Assembly (NCBI GenBank): GCA_016169945.1
Contig: JADLSH010000199.1
Location: 3,434,501 to 3,498,500, forward strand
Length of the DNA stretch: 64,000 nt
Origin: Trachythela sp. YZ-2020
Taxonomy: Eukaryota > Cnidaria > Anthozoa > Malacalcyonacea > Clavulariidae
Direction of reading: 5' to 3'
Of the stretch, positions 22,120 to 33,879 are shown piece after piece (the stretch's first letter is position 1; the number at the start of each line of letters is the position of its first letter). The notes under the pieces were generated by a model that did not search any database, was not told the DNA's origin, and saw nothing but the letters and a program-made list of their open reading frames with translations. The translations under genes were made by a program, and so were the position numbers.

Positions 22120-24244
22120 ATGGCTCAAGCCGAGTATGACAATGCTTTGCAATGTGAAGAGAGTGACGAACAATTGGTACGGGAATTAATAAAATTCAAA
22201 ATTTATGGCGAAGCAACAACTCTTGATGGTATAATTGAAGCCGCCAAGAAAAATTTAAACGAAACTAAAGCCCGTATCGCAAAACTGAAAACTTTGTTTG
22301 GGGGTGAAGAGATAGGTAAAAATTACAACTCATCTTGAAACTATTTTGTAATACAGAACCTGTAGCAATTTTACTGGTACATTTTACTGGTACAAATTTA
22401 CTGGCGCAAGATAAAATTGCTTTTTTCCGTTGCTATGACGGGAACTTACGGGCTTCATCAGGCCTAGAGCACTTGTGATTACTTCGAATACAAGGAATAT
22501 TTTGCTTTCCAATTTATAACGGAACAGCACAAAATGTTTCATTCAGTATATCTAACGATTTACATTCGTTTTATTAACGTTTAGATCAGACACATCTTGG
22601 TATTGTCCCGGGTTTTTCAACAGAAAGTGAAGTACGGGCTTGTAATGCTGAAGTTAATATAGAAGATGAAACTATTCTTAGAAATAGGGTCACGACTTCA
22701 GCGATTAATGTTTCCCTACATGACCTTGCTGGTGAAATGAACGATACTGAATACAAAGATATTGACTTTCCAGAAATTGAAGAAATGCCGGGTACAATCA
22801 GGGAAACTTCAATGGAAACATCACTCGATGTTTCCCTCCCAGAAGAATCTCACCAAGACGGACTGCATATTGATATTGATATTGATGTTGTGTCTGATGT
22901 AGGAGGTGAGCCCAGACCAGATACAAATACAGATACCAAGCTCTCTGTGTCGTTGATTCATCATAGTGAGGCTAAAACAGTGGACAAGAATGCTGCTAAT
23001 CAAGCTGAAGGTGAATGATGTACGACATATGTTCTTGACAAAAATGTTGTAAAGAATTGTTCGTCAGATGTTGAGGTCTGGAATGATGGCTGTCCATTAC
23101 CATCAGGTGGACATACTTGTTCTGAAAGGCAAAGCACCGACGATGTTCACTCATCCGGGGCTGAGGCCATTTCCACTCAGGTGTCGAGCGCGACCGGGTC
23201 TCCACCTGAGTGTGAAGAGCCTCGTTCTGGATATGTGAACATCGAAAGTGTGATGTCATCAGAACCAGTCAGCCATCTTCCATCATCCACCTCCATCAAC
23301 GAACAAAGTGAAGATTCTGTAAAAGACATAAGTAATGTTGAAGTTGTTCAAGATGGCGAAAATATTGCTGCCTTGCATTCATTTCCGCAATATCAAAACA
23401 AAGTTGAAGGTAAGTCAAATGTATTTAATGGAATTAAAAGACGGAGCAAACTCAGAACACCGAATATTTTGACGCCGTATTTAAAGCCTTGGTCAAACGA
23501 GGATGAGAGTTAATGAGAGTTGGCAAGGAAGAGTTTGCATGAGAGTTTCATCAACTTTCGTGCCTCGGTCAAACGAGAACAAGAGTTGCACGAGAGTTGA
23601 CTGGATATTACCGCGCGCATCTGTCAACGAGGAAAAACTCGCACTCAACTCACATCAAATATGAACTAGCTCAAAGTTGATGAGAGTTAATGAGAGCTGA
23701 CGGTCAAACGCGAACGAGAGTTGCAACTCTCATTGACTCTCATCCTCTTGACCAGGGCTGAAGTCTCGACTTGTTTTTCAGTTTCAAATATTGTTCCAAA
23801 ATATTCGGAGTTTACCTTGTGTTATCGCATTTAAAGCTATCTGCAGTCAATGGATTTGCGGGACTACAATTTGAAGCGAAATTAACATTGACTCATTGAT
23901 TTCGTTTATTAGACGATAAAATTGTTGTGACTGGTAACAGCCTTCTGTCCAAGAATAGAGATGAGCAAGAAAATGATCAATGTCAATCAACTGAAAAGAA
24001 AAACAATGTGAAGAAAAAGGCGAAAGTTGAGAAGAAAGAGAAAAGATTGAAAGATGAGAAAGGCGTGAAAACGAACTCAAAGAAATTTCAACGACGACTT
24101 GTTTCTTTGTTCTGCTTTTGTTTTAAAAGCCAAGAAAGGGACGATGGAAATAATGAAACTAAACAGTGGACAACTGAAGAGAGCAGATACCATGTTGAAA
24201 ATACGTCCCGAACTTCATTTGTCACGATTGATTTGAACAATTGA
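22120..24244 (+). CDS. Four-exon gene, unknown acidic/Lys-rich disordered protein
   Basis: Exons 22120-22315, 22585-23010, 23107-23409 and 23913-24244, all joins phase 1, with donors such as GAAG|gtaagt and acceptors gtttag and tattag. About 418 residues. The N-terminal 65 residues look helical (DEQLVRELIKFKIYG ... KKNLNETKARIAKLKTLF); the middle is acidic, Ser/Thr-rich and disordered (DIDIDIDVVSDVGG); the C-terminal exon is strongly basic (KKKAKVEKKEKRLK) and then holds a short Cys/Phe patch (LFCFCFK) before an acidic tail. No family recognised. The 96-bp intron 2 is proposed because an in-frame TGA at 23016 otherwise interrupts an open frame. An M1 MITE lies in intron 3. Translation beginning at the upstream GTG is unlikely; ATG 22120 follows the TATA box. 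Confidence 0.65.
23484..23760. mobile_element. M1 MITE in intron 3 of the 22.1-kb gene
   Basis: Ends aagccttggtcaaacgagga and cctcttgaccagggct, arms with gagagttg units and central ggatattaccgcgcg. Same family as 15987 and 59271. Confidence 0.85.
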
Positions 24245-25156
24245 ACTCTTTGCTTTAAATAATGATTTATTGATGAACATTGCGGTAATACGAGTGTGCC
24301 GATTCAGTCATATATAACACTCACAATTTAATACTATATACATTATATACGTTGTATTTGTAAAAATTGATAATAATCAATAATCAGATTAATATTTCTT
24401 TGTTTCCAATCAACATTGCAATTCTTTAGTTTTTCTCCCAAAACAATTCAATATGACAAAACCTAGCTTGCCCAAAGTGCGGGGTTTATTTGAAAGCATG
24501 GCTCTCTCCTCCGGCAGAGGTTACCTTGAGTTTATCCATGTTATCTTTTTGGAGTTAAAACAACCGCGGAAAAAGCTCAAAAATATCTCAGAATTTTGGC
24601 CTTCTTTTTTCCATATGCCAAAATCAATCGTTGAATACGGAGTTTGCTGTCCCACGACCTTTCCTGAAAATCTGTAGTGATATTGGACGATGTTAATACT
24701 TTGCGAAATTGTCAAATACCTTTGCCCAAGGGACTGTAATGATCGACCTGATCCGTGATCAACTAATCGTCACTGAATGCGTCACTCACATGGAACACCT
24801 GATTAATACATTGGTAAAGCAATCACATTTAATCGACTAAGTGTTTAAATTGTGGTTCAAATACTGTCAAAGTGTTTTTAAGCCTTGCTAGGCGCAGAGC
24901 TGGAAAACGTTTTCAACCTTCTGTAAACGGTAACTTGATATTACCATAAAAGGTGTGGCTATCTATTCTGACCAATGAGAGTTTTACGTGCGCTCCGTAC
25001 ATATACATCCAAAAATTACTATATTCAGTAGCAGGCTTCCTTTCAATTCCCGCCTCTCCCAACCCGCGTCCGATAACTTCTTTATTGCGGTTAGCGTCCC
25101 ATAACTTCTCAACACACCGAAATTCTGCGAAGAGCTTTGAAACGGAAGGTCACATG

Positions 25157-25784
25157 GTGTGGTTTATGGTACGATAACAACAGCGTTATCTGCAAGGGCA
25201 TGCGGAGTGTCAAAATCAAGCACAGGTCTGGGATTTGGAATCACAGGTCTGGTCTTGGGTACAGGGTTCTCCACAGTTGTATAAGCGGGGCAGGTAAAAG
25301 AGGTGTCTGAACAGGTAAGTGTCTCGTAGCGCCGGAGGCACGACAAACCTCTAGGGGGTTCCGGGGGTATGATCTCCCGGAAAATTTTGAAATCTGAAGC
25401 CTCTGAAATGCCATTTCCTGCATTTTGAGGGAAGATTTAAGCTTTTATAGAATTCTAAGGATTATAACAATAAAACGTCATATCAATTATAAAACACACC
25501 ACTGTTTTACACAAAACTGTGTTTACCGACAAAATGCCTTTACACAAACTCTAGGATTCTCCAGGCAGTAATCAGTAGTCGTGAAAACGGTAAATTTTAC
25601 CGGTTACCGCCTGATAAGGAGAACCCTATGGGTATCGGTTGTAGCCTAGGTTTGTGTGTTTATCAACGTTATAATCGCGAGGAGCCGTCCGCGCTTGATG
25701 CAGATTCAACTCCCGCCTATACGATTCCTAATGTTTTCACTGTCCAGCCACAGCCAGGGCCACAGCCTAGTACATTATACTAGT
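25157..25784 (+). pseudogene. Truncated copy of Cys-rich membrane-protein gene
   Basis: Plus-strand sequence at 25157-25261 and 25629-25784 reproduces the coding sequence of the intact minus-strand gene at 51211-51582, from the LYGAITTAL codons to the stop (stop TAG at 25782). It lacks the N-terminal Cys-rich half and is split by a 367-bp MITE. Small changes, such as loss of the SSGG codons' frame, confirm decay. No start codon is available. Confidence 0.85.
25262..25628. mobile_element. 367-bp MITE inside the pseudogene
   Basis: Ends cagggttctcc (25262-25272) and ggagaaccct+a (25618-25628), with tgggta on both sides (25256-25261, 25629-25634). The intact paralogue shows the uninterrupted ctgggtaccgg. 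The CAGGG start recalls hAT elements, but the visible duplication is 6 not 8 bp, so class is left open. Internal sequence (gatctcccggaaaattttga and ccatttcctg) resembles 49630-49690. Confidence 0.8.
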
Positions 25785-26234
25785 TGCTAATTTTTCCAAT
25801 CAACACGAACAGGCAATATAGCTGCTGAACAATCCCTACGTTCTGCTATACGTTTTTAGTATTTAAATCATGAACAAAGCTTACCCAATTATACTGCGAG
25901 CCTTTACGATTGTCGAGTGTAATTTTAAAGGTGAATAACAGCTGTCCCGCGTCTGCGCGTTTACCGAGCCTGTTACCGAGTCGTAATGTTGTCATGGCCT
26001 GTCCTATAGATATATCTTGCTTTCTAGGCAAATAGGAAATGTTGTAAAATATACAGTTTTCGAAAATGAAAAACGAATAGATATAGATGTTTTCCCTTTT
26101 GGTTTGTACGTCTTTTGTTTTCAAATGACCGGATTTAGCTAGTGTAGTAGTGCTAGAATTTTAATTCAGGTTTGAATAGTCTGATAGTCACTAATTTATA
26201 TTGAATGAATTGAAATATAAATGTAAAATTAAAA

Positions 26235-27190
26235 ATCATGGCAAAAGTGGTCTTAGTTATTGTGATTAAGGTGCCATTTCAGTGGAAATTCACACAAATA
26301 AATGCAATCATTCTGATGCTTCAAACATATGGTATCACTATTTGGGGAAACGCCAATCGAGAACACGCTGTTCCCTTTTTTAAAAACACGGCTAATTTGC
26401 CAGTGAATATGTTGTACATAGTATGACGTCAACAATAATTTAGCACCAAAGAATATAACTGATCTTTTTACCCAAATTGAATATGGAACTCTGTTCCAAA
26501 ATATCTTCGTAGTTGTAAGAAAAAAGAATTCACCAAGGAGCTGCATACATTAATGACTCCTTAATATTTTGTATAACGAGGACGACTACGTTGACATCCC
26601 AATGATTGTGCAGAGATTGTGCAGAGAAGTCTGATGATTTTTCTTTTCTCTCTCTTTGTCATTAATATGTACATTAATTTATATATTCCATAAAACTCAA
26701 ATATCCTGAGGCTTCGACTATTGTTGCATATTAATTCGAATCTATATATAATGTATTTCTAACTACTGTAATGTCATTTGTACTAAATATTAAATGTTGT
26801 AAATAATTATATATACTATTCCCACCTTTGATTAGCTTTTGCTATTTGTGGGAATAGTATTTTCCTAATGCGTTTGGCCAACCCTGCTCATACGAACAAG
26901 CCCTTACAGACTGTCCGTAGTCCTCCTAGATAGGTTTGGTGTTTTTATTTTCGGCATTATTGTTGAGAAGCCCGACTGTATGTCTTAACAAACAATAGAA
27001 ACTGCGAACTCACTGTTACAGTTGAAAATGTTTGTCTCAAAATGAAGACTAAATGACCAAAAGCACCAGCACATTCAACAAAGGTTTTTGACTTGTATAG
27101 AAATTTCCGCGTGGAAATGATTTTGTGGGGCAAAAAGATGTGACACAAACATCAAAGCTTCAGACAGCAGTTTGACATCTCTATACCTAA
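26235..27190 (+). repeat. Dispersed duplication shared with 47135-47665
   Basis: Direct-orientation matches: 26272-26330 (ccatttcagtggaaattcac, ctgatgcttcaaacatat) with 47138-47195, and 26960-27180 (gttgaaaatgtttgtctcaa, cacaaacatcaaag, cagacagcagttt) with 47450-47665. The intervening ~600 bp are not shared. No gene recognised. Confidence 0.75.
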
Positions 27191-27597
27191 TCTTACCCTA
27201 AGTTCCAGAGGATTTGGACAGTTTGCTAAGCTAGGGTACCGCCTAAAAGTCTAAGAACCTTTGTTTTGGCATCCATGCAGATATCCTAATCAGTAAGACA
27301 TTTCACAACAAAGATACAGAGGTGCATTTTGTTAAAGAGGAAAGCAGGATTCCTTATTATTAATGACAAAAAAGGGCCCAGTTTACCGAAAAATCTTGCT
27401 TCACAACTGGAGCAAGCAAAGGGCCTACTGGGGTAAATGCCCCAGTATAGTTATGTAGTTAAAAATGGTTAATGTTCATTATAAATTCCTGGATTTTGAA
27501 CGACTGTAGTCGGTTGGAAAAAAAAGGAGGAACAGTTTATATGCCTGTTCCATGTAGTTTCTATTCTGAATTACCGAAATTTTTGTTTAAATGGTAA

Positions 27598-27822
27598 ACA
27601 GCCAATCGAGCAATTCCAGACTTAGACTTTGATGTCGATCACGTAATTAACATCGAGCGTGTGAACTGGCTTATCATAGAATGCGACATTAATGGAAATA
27701 AATTCACTGTTTCTCTGCACTCGGTGTCGTTAAAAAGAAACTGTGCATTGTTTTCATGCTTTCCCATGGCAGCAAGCAAAGTTAATAATGGGCTTGCCGA
27801 ACCCCACGTGATTATGATATGA
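27598..27822 (+). CDS. Unidentified ATG-less ORF, possible exon
   Basis: A 74-codon open stretch containing DLDFDVDHVINIERVNWL, then GNKFTVSLHSVSLKR, ending at TGA 27820. It is protein-like in composition and has an ag at 27620-27624 that could be an acceptor. No partner exon or family is recognised. Confidence 0.25.
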   Translation, partial: TANRAIPDLDFDVDHVINIERVNWLIIECDINGNKFTVSLHSVSLKRNCALFSCFPMAASKVNNGLAEPHVIMI

Positions 27823-27859
27823 GAAAACGTCGGTTTTTGAAACTTGAAAGTCTGGGAGA

Positions 27860-28325
27860 GAAGAAAGCCCAATCCACTCCACGAAACGTAACCCGGGTTT
27901 ACCCATTCGACTCGTGTTTGACGCCTAATCCAGACTGGGGTTTATGATAACCCGCGTCGAACCAGTACGTGTTAGGCGCATTTAGACTTCAAATATTAAC
28001 CTGGGACAGTGGCTACCAGTAACCTGGGGTAAACCAGGTTTAATTTAGTTCCATTATTGTAATATCGAGCTAAATGTAACTTATTAAAACATGTAAAATT
28101 TCTGGTTTAAACCGTTCGTTATTCAATATAAAGTAGAACAAAAGATCAGCCTACAGGTAGGTAATGTTTTTAATTATCATTGTCATTACGCACTTAGTTT
28201 TATTCATTAAATTATATTGCATGGTCAATCAAGGGTTGACAATTACTAGCTATTTCTTAAATGATGTCTCAATGTATCAATGACAGACGTGTAAATACTG
28301 TTAATTAATATTATCTTCTGTCTAC
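27860..28325. other. No gene; diverged inverted motifs
   Basis: acccgggtttacccattcga (27891) and ggggtaaaccaggttt (28026) form the ends of a short hairpin of ~150 bp, probably a MITE. The rest is AT-rich with no exon. Confidence 0.45.
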
Positions 28326-29908
28326 TTAAACCGAAGTCGGTTTATCCAACAGTTTTATTTCTTTTTTAGCAGCGTCTAGCTTCTTAGAAAGCTCTTCTTT
28401 GAAACCATCAGCAGCTGTTGGTAGGACCTTGATATCACGTGTTGAAACCGGACGATGCTCGTTCTTAAATCTAGTGCATTCCATTCTGATGTCGTAGAGC
28501 ACCGCGCGCAGCTGATTCACCATGTTAGCAACATGAGCAGCTTCGTTCGCTGCACCGTCTCCAACAAAAGTGAAATTGTTTACGTCAGACATCCTCTTCT
28601 GGGCTTCAACAATCTCTTCGGTCATGTAAGTCTGGAACTCGGATATGCGGTCAATCAAATCCTTACCTATTACAGAATTATACACGAAAATATGATTCCT
28701 TTTTCACAGGGCCTTTTTTGAAGAATTCGTCAGTGGGGGGGGGGGCATCAAGGAAAAGGGACCTCCACCGGAATATGTTTGTATTCGTGAGCCTCTCGGG
28801 CTTGATTTCCCGCATTTTCATTCAGACGCATTCATTTCATATTAATTCAGACACAGAAAACAAAGAAAAATTCGTTTTCGCCAGCGGGATTCGAACGCGT
28901 ATCCTTCAAGACGAACCTTCAAGACAAGCTCTAATTAAGTCATCCTGAAAATATTTTCCGCATTTGATCTGGGTAAAACTCGATTCGGTCCAATACCCGT
29001 TGGCTAAATAGTGCTCAATGGGTGGAGATGCGATCGAGTTGGAATTCCGCCAAAAACTGATATTTTGTTGTTCTCCGCAGTGTCAGAATTTATATGAAAA
29101 AATAAAAACTGCTTTGTTTTGTAGAATTAATTTGGCAAAGCAACGGTGAAGATGTGGCCTTACGGATAGAAAGCTCTGCCAAATAAATAAATAAACAATT
29201 AATAAATTGACAGTAATATGTAAAGATTTTCAGATCCTTACCACTGAACGCCTTTTTAGCCTCATCAAAAGCCTTCTTTTTCGCCATAAAATTATTAATC
29301 TCGTCACTAGTATACTTCAGAATCCTGCGGTGGTTGCTGTGGATTTTGAAGTGTTTGAAAAGGTTTTCACTGTTGATTGTCAGATCGTGTGCCTCGGTAC
29401 AAGTCTTGAGTATGTCGTGTTCCAATGTCTCACCGGCTGTGTCCATCCAGGAGAAGACAACCGTATCGATACCGAGCTCTTTGTTTACTTTCGTTGCGAA
29501 ATCCTTCTCCGTCCAAGTAACCATATCCATATGAGTGACAAGAACCGCCACCACGTCCATAGGAAGCTCAACAAAGCAATCTGCATACTTGCGAACGCTG
29601 TCGATGACACAGAACATTCGAGCTTCAGCTTTGACAACAACAAAGATTCTTGAGACAGGTTTGAAATTGATTGCGGCAGCTATCCAAATATTGTGCTGGA
29701 GTTTGTCTTCCCATACGTTGCTTCCTGGTGTATCAGCTACGATAAGGTTGCCGTCAGGGACCCAGAAAACCTCTGATGTTCTCGTGTAACTCACGTCGGC
29801 ATCAGAACTCCTTCCACTTTCTCCTGTCATCTTCTCCAATACGGTGGACTTCCCAGTGCCAACATCACCCAAGAGAACAACGTACGGTGGACTTAGACGA
29901 TTGGCCAT
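28326..29908 (-). CDS. AIG1/GIMAP-like P-loop GTPase, copy A
   Basis: Exons 29242-29908 (from ATG MANRLSPP) and 28326-28666 (stop at 28326), joined phase 1 (AGTG|gtaagg to ctgtaatag|GTAAGG); about 335 residues. GTPase motifs: G1 GDVGTGKST at residues ~11-19, G3 DTPGSN, G4-like THMD, the order expected of the AIG1/TRAFAC class. The C-terminal exon is helical and charged (KDLIDRISEFQTYMTEE ... KKLDAAKKEIKLL), like the helical extensions of GIMAPs, which act in immune-cell survival and membrane association in animals. An acceptor (cctcaattttcag) at 29923 means a 5' UTR or extra exon may lie upstream. Its C-terminal end (LLDKPTSV) differs from the other copies. Subfamily assignment is by motif order only. 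Confidence 0.8.
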
Positions 29909-29974
29909 CAGCGTTGATGCTCCTGAAAATTGAGGATATTTCGAATTTATACATTTTGAACAGTAAACTGTCAT

Positions 29975-31700
29975 CCAATCGTTTTATTTTAGCATGCTGA
30001 TATCGGGATAAATGAATGATATTTTAGGAAGTTTAACCTTTTGAAGCGGAAGACAACGGCAAACGGTGTGAGTCGGATTTTCCTCTCATATTTTCTGTCT
30101 TAGGTCAAAAAGATTAGTTTACAAAACTTGACCCAGTTTTCTCCTTACTTCATGTCTATCTTTTAACATTAAACATCTTTGTGTGGCGTTTGTGGTTTCA
30201 CGAATGAACGCGGAGCTTAAACTCCGAGTGATATGTGAAGTCTGGACCGGCTATATAGAAATAAAAAAGTTTCAAAAAATTACCGCAAAAGCAGTGTCAC
30301 TCGCAAAGCCCTCGTAATAATCACGCATGGCTTTAATATTACATATACAGTCAGACTGTAGGTTTTCAAGCTTGGTCACTTAAAATGGCGGCCACACACA
30401 CAGACTCACAGTAGATCATGCGAAAACTTGATTTAAAGCACTGTCATGGTCATATATATTATCAAAGACAAAGCAGAAAAACCTCTGAAGAGTTCTACGA
30501 CACCATTTATTTACGAGGCTGCAGTTTACTCACGAGGCAGTTTGCTTCAATGTATGAAATAACAAATGTTAAATTATTCAACTATTCAGTTAACTCAGTC
30601 TACAATATGAAAGAAATTAGGGTGGCTCGAAATTGAATAGTGTTTCTTTCATGTTTTCTTAATATACCTAGAGTAAAGGTTCAATAAAGCAACCAAGTCG
30701 AAACCAATTAAGCTCGAGAAACTACAGAAATTAACATTATAATTTGATTCATTCTATATGTAGAATATTTGAGAATTTGTGCTACACTTTTCTAATTTAC
30801 TACTTCGCCCAAATTACAATTTGCAACATGCATAGAAAGCAAAGAATAGAAATCATCATTCACATAACTATTTTCTCAATTTTGATTGGCTAATTTTCCT
30901 GCAAATAACTGGTGCAAATGACACCTGCCAGGCGCATTTAACTGGTGCAAATAATGATCTGCTCATGAGCATTAGCATTTCGCTACTAGGGAAATGACAT
31001 CCGGTTGCGATGGAAAACGTTTTACATCTGAACAAGGAAAATTTAAAGTAGACTTTATATGAACTTTTACTTTTTGATTCTTTCCGTATAATTGATATCT
31101 CATGCCTTCGGCATCGGCAAACAATTAATACCGGCTGCTAGCCACTGACAAATCTCGCTATTTTGCTCAACCTCGTCCAATAATTGTATAATATCTACAA
31201 GAATTAGGCTAGGAACCTTTTATAAACAACTTTATTATAATATATTTAGCGCATGGATTAATGGTTATGTAAATTCTGACCAGAAATATTACCCGAGACC
31301 GAGTGCAGCACGTACTCTTTATTCTTCAATGAAATATCAATCAACAAAAAGACAACATTGGCATTTTAAAACATATAGATAAATGTTGTAATTTGAAAAG
31401 ATACAAAGGGACACACTATACCAACACTGCATCTAACAGTATTGCCATAAGGCAATACTCCATACTATTTAACATTCAAACTTTTTGAATAAATCACTAT
31501 TTTGCAAGAATAGTTAAAATTGGTTTCCTATTTACAATTCAATATTCTTCCGAATAAACTATAGAGTTAAATTATAGGTTCTTGATTGTCTTATAATTTG
31601 GAACAAATCTTAGTGGTACGTATAAGATTGTATAGGTTATGCTCTGGTGTTGTGGAAATTTTATCCAACCTGTGCTAGGAAATTTCTCTCCTCTTTTGTA
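29975..31700. other. Upstream flank of GTPase copy A
   Basis: Non-coding sequence repeated nearly verbatim at 38735-40610 upstream of copy D, including a small plus-strand ORF (30418-30636 and 39207-39398) whose conservation is explained by the duplication. It presumably contains the promoter and 5' UTR of the GTPase gene. Confidence 0.5.
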
Positions 31701-32420
31701 AAACTAATGGCACAAATTTTTTTGCACTTAGCAGCATTTAGTTGCATCTTGTTTTACCGATGTCCAGTTTTGAACGTGGTCGATTGCATTAGTCTTGATT
31801 ATTACTGGGTGTGTCCCTGTGTATGATTTCTGATAAAGTATAGTATCGTCAATGTATTTCCATCGATCTATACGAGGTGGACGGAGGTCGTTAATCATTA
31901 GTATAAATAGCCAGGGACCAAATTTGGTCCCCCGTGGAACACCGGATGGAACATCAGTCCACTCAGACACACAATCTCTTGCTGGTTTCGCTCGCCGTTT
32001 TCTATTCATTAGGAAGTCAGTCACCAAGCGACAAAGGACGGCATTGGTAAATGAATGACTTTCTGAGCCAAAATGTGGTGGTCTATAAGGCCAAAGGCCT
32101 TCTAACTGTACTAAAATAATTCTAACTGCACTAAAAGAATTCTAACTGCACTACCGGTTCGACCCGTGGCTTCAGCCCAAGTGTGAATCATATTAGCACT
32201 TTTGTTACTGAGGATCAGGGATGCAACCGAACTGTGAGGGGTCAATAACAGTCCGGACTGCTGGAGCAACATGTTTTTCGACAAAAAAGTCTTCTTCCAG
32301 TTTGGAAAGTGCAGAAGTTAGTGAGATTGGTATAAGATTGGCATATGAAAAATTTCCGAATGGATCTCTGGATTTCCGAATGACATTGTTCCGAATGTCT
32401 ATTACACGGATGTTCAAATC
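31700..32420 (-). mobile_element. CR1-like LINE reverse transcriptase relic (unit A)
   Basis: Minus-strand fragments: NLIPISLTSALSKLEEDFFVEKHV...IDPSQFGC (RT motif 1 region, 32205-32417) and VPSGVPRGTKFGPWLFILMINDL ending in the RYIDDT-type catalytic box as YIDDTILY (31728-32027). The two parts are separated by a collapsed, frame-broken stretch. Typical of non-LTR RT of CR1/Rex-like LINEs; dead copy. Confidence 0.85.
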
Positions 32421-33030
32421 ATTAGTTTGCAGTTGATTACTTAACCCTCAGTTAACATAGCCTAAATATAAAAATGTCAGTTACCCAGTTTCACGATATC
32501 ACAATAAGGCAATACGCATACAGACCTCTCTTAATTAATAATATATATAGAAATTATTTTCAAGTTTGATTGGATGATTCCAGTGCAATTAATCCCAAAC
32601 AGCAGTGCAAAAATTTGTAATCACAGTGCAATTTTCTGTAATCACAGTGCAATTTATAAACACGCGGAAAACACAGAAAAACTCACGGAAATGACGGAAA
32701 GTTTGTCAGTCACACTCCAGGCGACGGCTGGTAATCCATCGAGCTTACCAAGTAGTGCGCCGCCTAAAGTGGGGGCTTCATATAAAACTTAATTCCATCG
32801 CTACTTTCCGACAAACTTCGATTACATATCCGCTTGGCAGAGGCAATAAATAAATTGCGTTGAGCAGCGAAACGGGAACAATGTAAAAAAAATGTTGAAC
32901 AGTTTCATTGCTTCTACCACAATGTACCACAAGGTACATAGGAAAATTGTACAAAACACACCGAAACGAAATATCAGATATATTATCATTATTACATATA
33001 TCCCATACCGATCACTGTCTCTAGTAACGA

Positions 33031-33368
33031 CTAAATATTTGACTTACTTGACAGTTTTATTTCTTTTTTAGCAGCGTCTAGCTTCTTAGAAAGCTCTTCT
33101 TTGAAACCATCAGCAGCTGTTGGTAGGACCTTGATATCACGTGTTGAAACCGGACGATGCTCGTTCTTAAATCTAGTGCATTCCATTCTGATGTCGTAGA
33201 GCACCGCGCAAAGATGATTCAACATGTTAGCAACATGAGCAGCTTCGTTCGCTGCACCGTCTACAACAAAAGTGAAATTGTTTACGTCAGACATTCTCTT
33301 CTGGGCTTCAACAATCTCTTCGGTCATGTAAGTCTGGAACTCGGAGATGCGGTCAATCAAATCCTTAC
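33031..33368 (-). pseudogene. Orphan C-terminal exon of the GTPase gene (unit B)
   Basis: The exon reproduces the C-terminal exon of copies A and D with its acceptor (ctgtaatag|GTAAGG), but no GTPase exon lies upstream (higher coordinates) before the next unit. After KEIKL the sequence has a donor (TCAA|gtaagt at 33048/33047) or reads on to a stop at 33031. Unless spliced from a distant GTPase exon it cannot make a G protein. Confidence 0.7.
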
Positions 33369-33879
33369 CTATTACAGAATTATACACGAAAATATGATTC
33401 CTTTTTCACAGAGCCTTTTTTAAGAATTCGTCAGTGGGGAGGGAGGGGGGTCATCAAGGAAAAGTGACCTAACAAGGTGGTAAATTGTAGGTGTGCGAAC
33501 CTGTAGGGAGATCGGGGGTCCTCCGCTGGAATATTTTCATATTCTTGCACCTCTCGGGCTTGATTTCCCGCATTTTCATTCAGACGCATTCATTTCATAT
33601 TAATTCAGACACAGAAAACAAAGAAAAATTTGCTCAACCTCGTCCAATAATTGTATAATATCTATATTGTATAACGGCTTCTATTATAATATAATATAAT
33701 ATATTTAGCGCATGGATTAATGGTTATGTAAATTCTGACCAGAAATATTACACGAGACCGAGTGCAGCACGTACTCTTTATTCTTCAATGAAATATCAAT
33801 CAACAAAAAGACAATATTGGCATTTTAAAACATATAGATAAATGTTGTAATTTGAAAAGATATAAAGGGACACACTATA

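Larger units (their letters stand above)
24450..26020 (+). repeat. Left copy of an inverted segmental duplication
   Basis: Two blocks match the reverse complement of 50660-52930 in the same order: 24450-24926 (to 52600-52930) and 25157-26020 (to 50660-51470, including 3' flank such as cgtttttagtatttaaatca). The block holds a broken copy of the Cys-rich gene. Confidence 0.8.

Noticed and set aside
23016..23018. TGA as a selenocysteine codon
   Set aside because: No SECIS-like structure was recognised and the surrounding protein has no redox motif; a 96-nt intron explains it more simply.
25846..26124. 92-residue minus-strand ORF
   Set aside because: It lies antisense in the 3' flank of the Cys-rich gene copy, and its counterpart at 50.7-50.9 kb is broken by stops and shifts.
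30418..30636. 72-residue plus-strand ORF conserved at 39207-39398
   Set aside because: The whole flank is recently duplicated, so conservation carries no coding signal.
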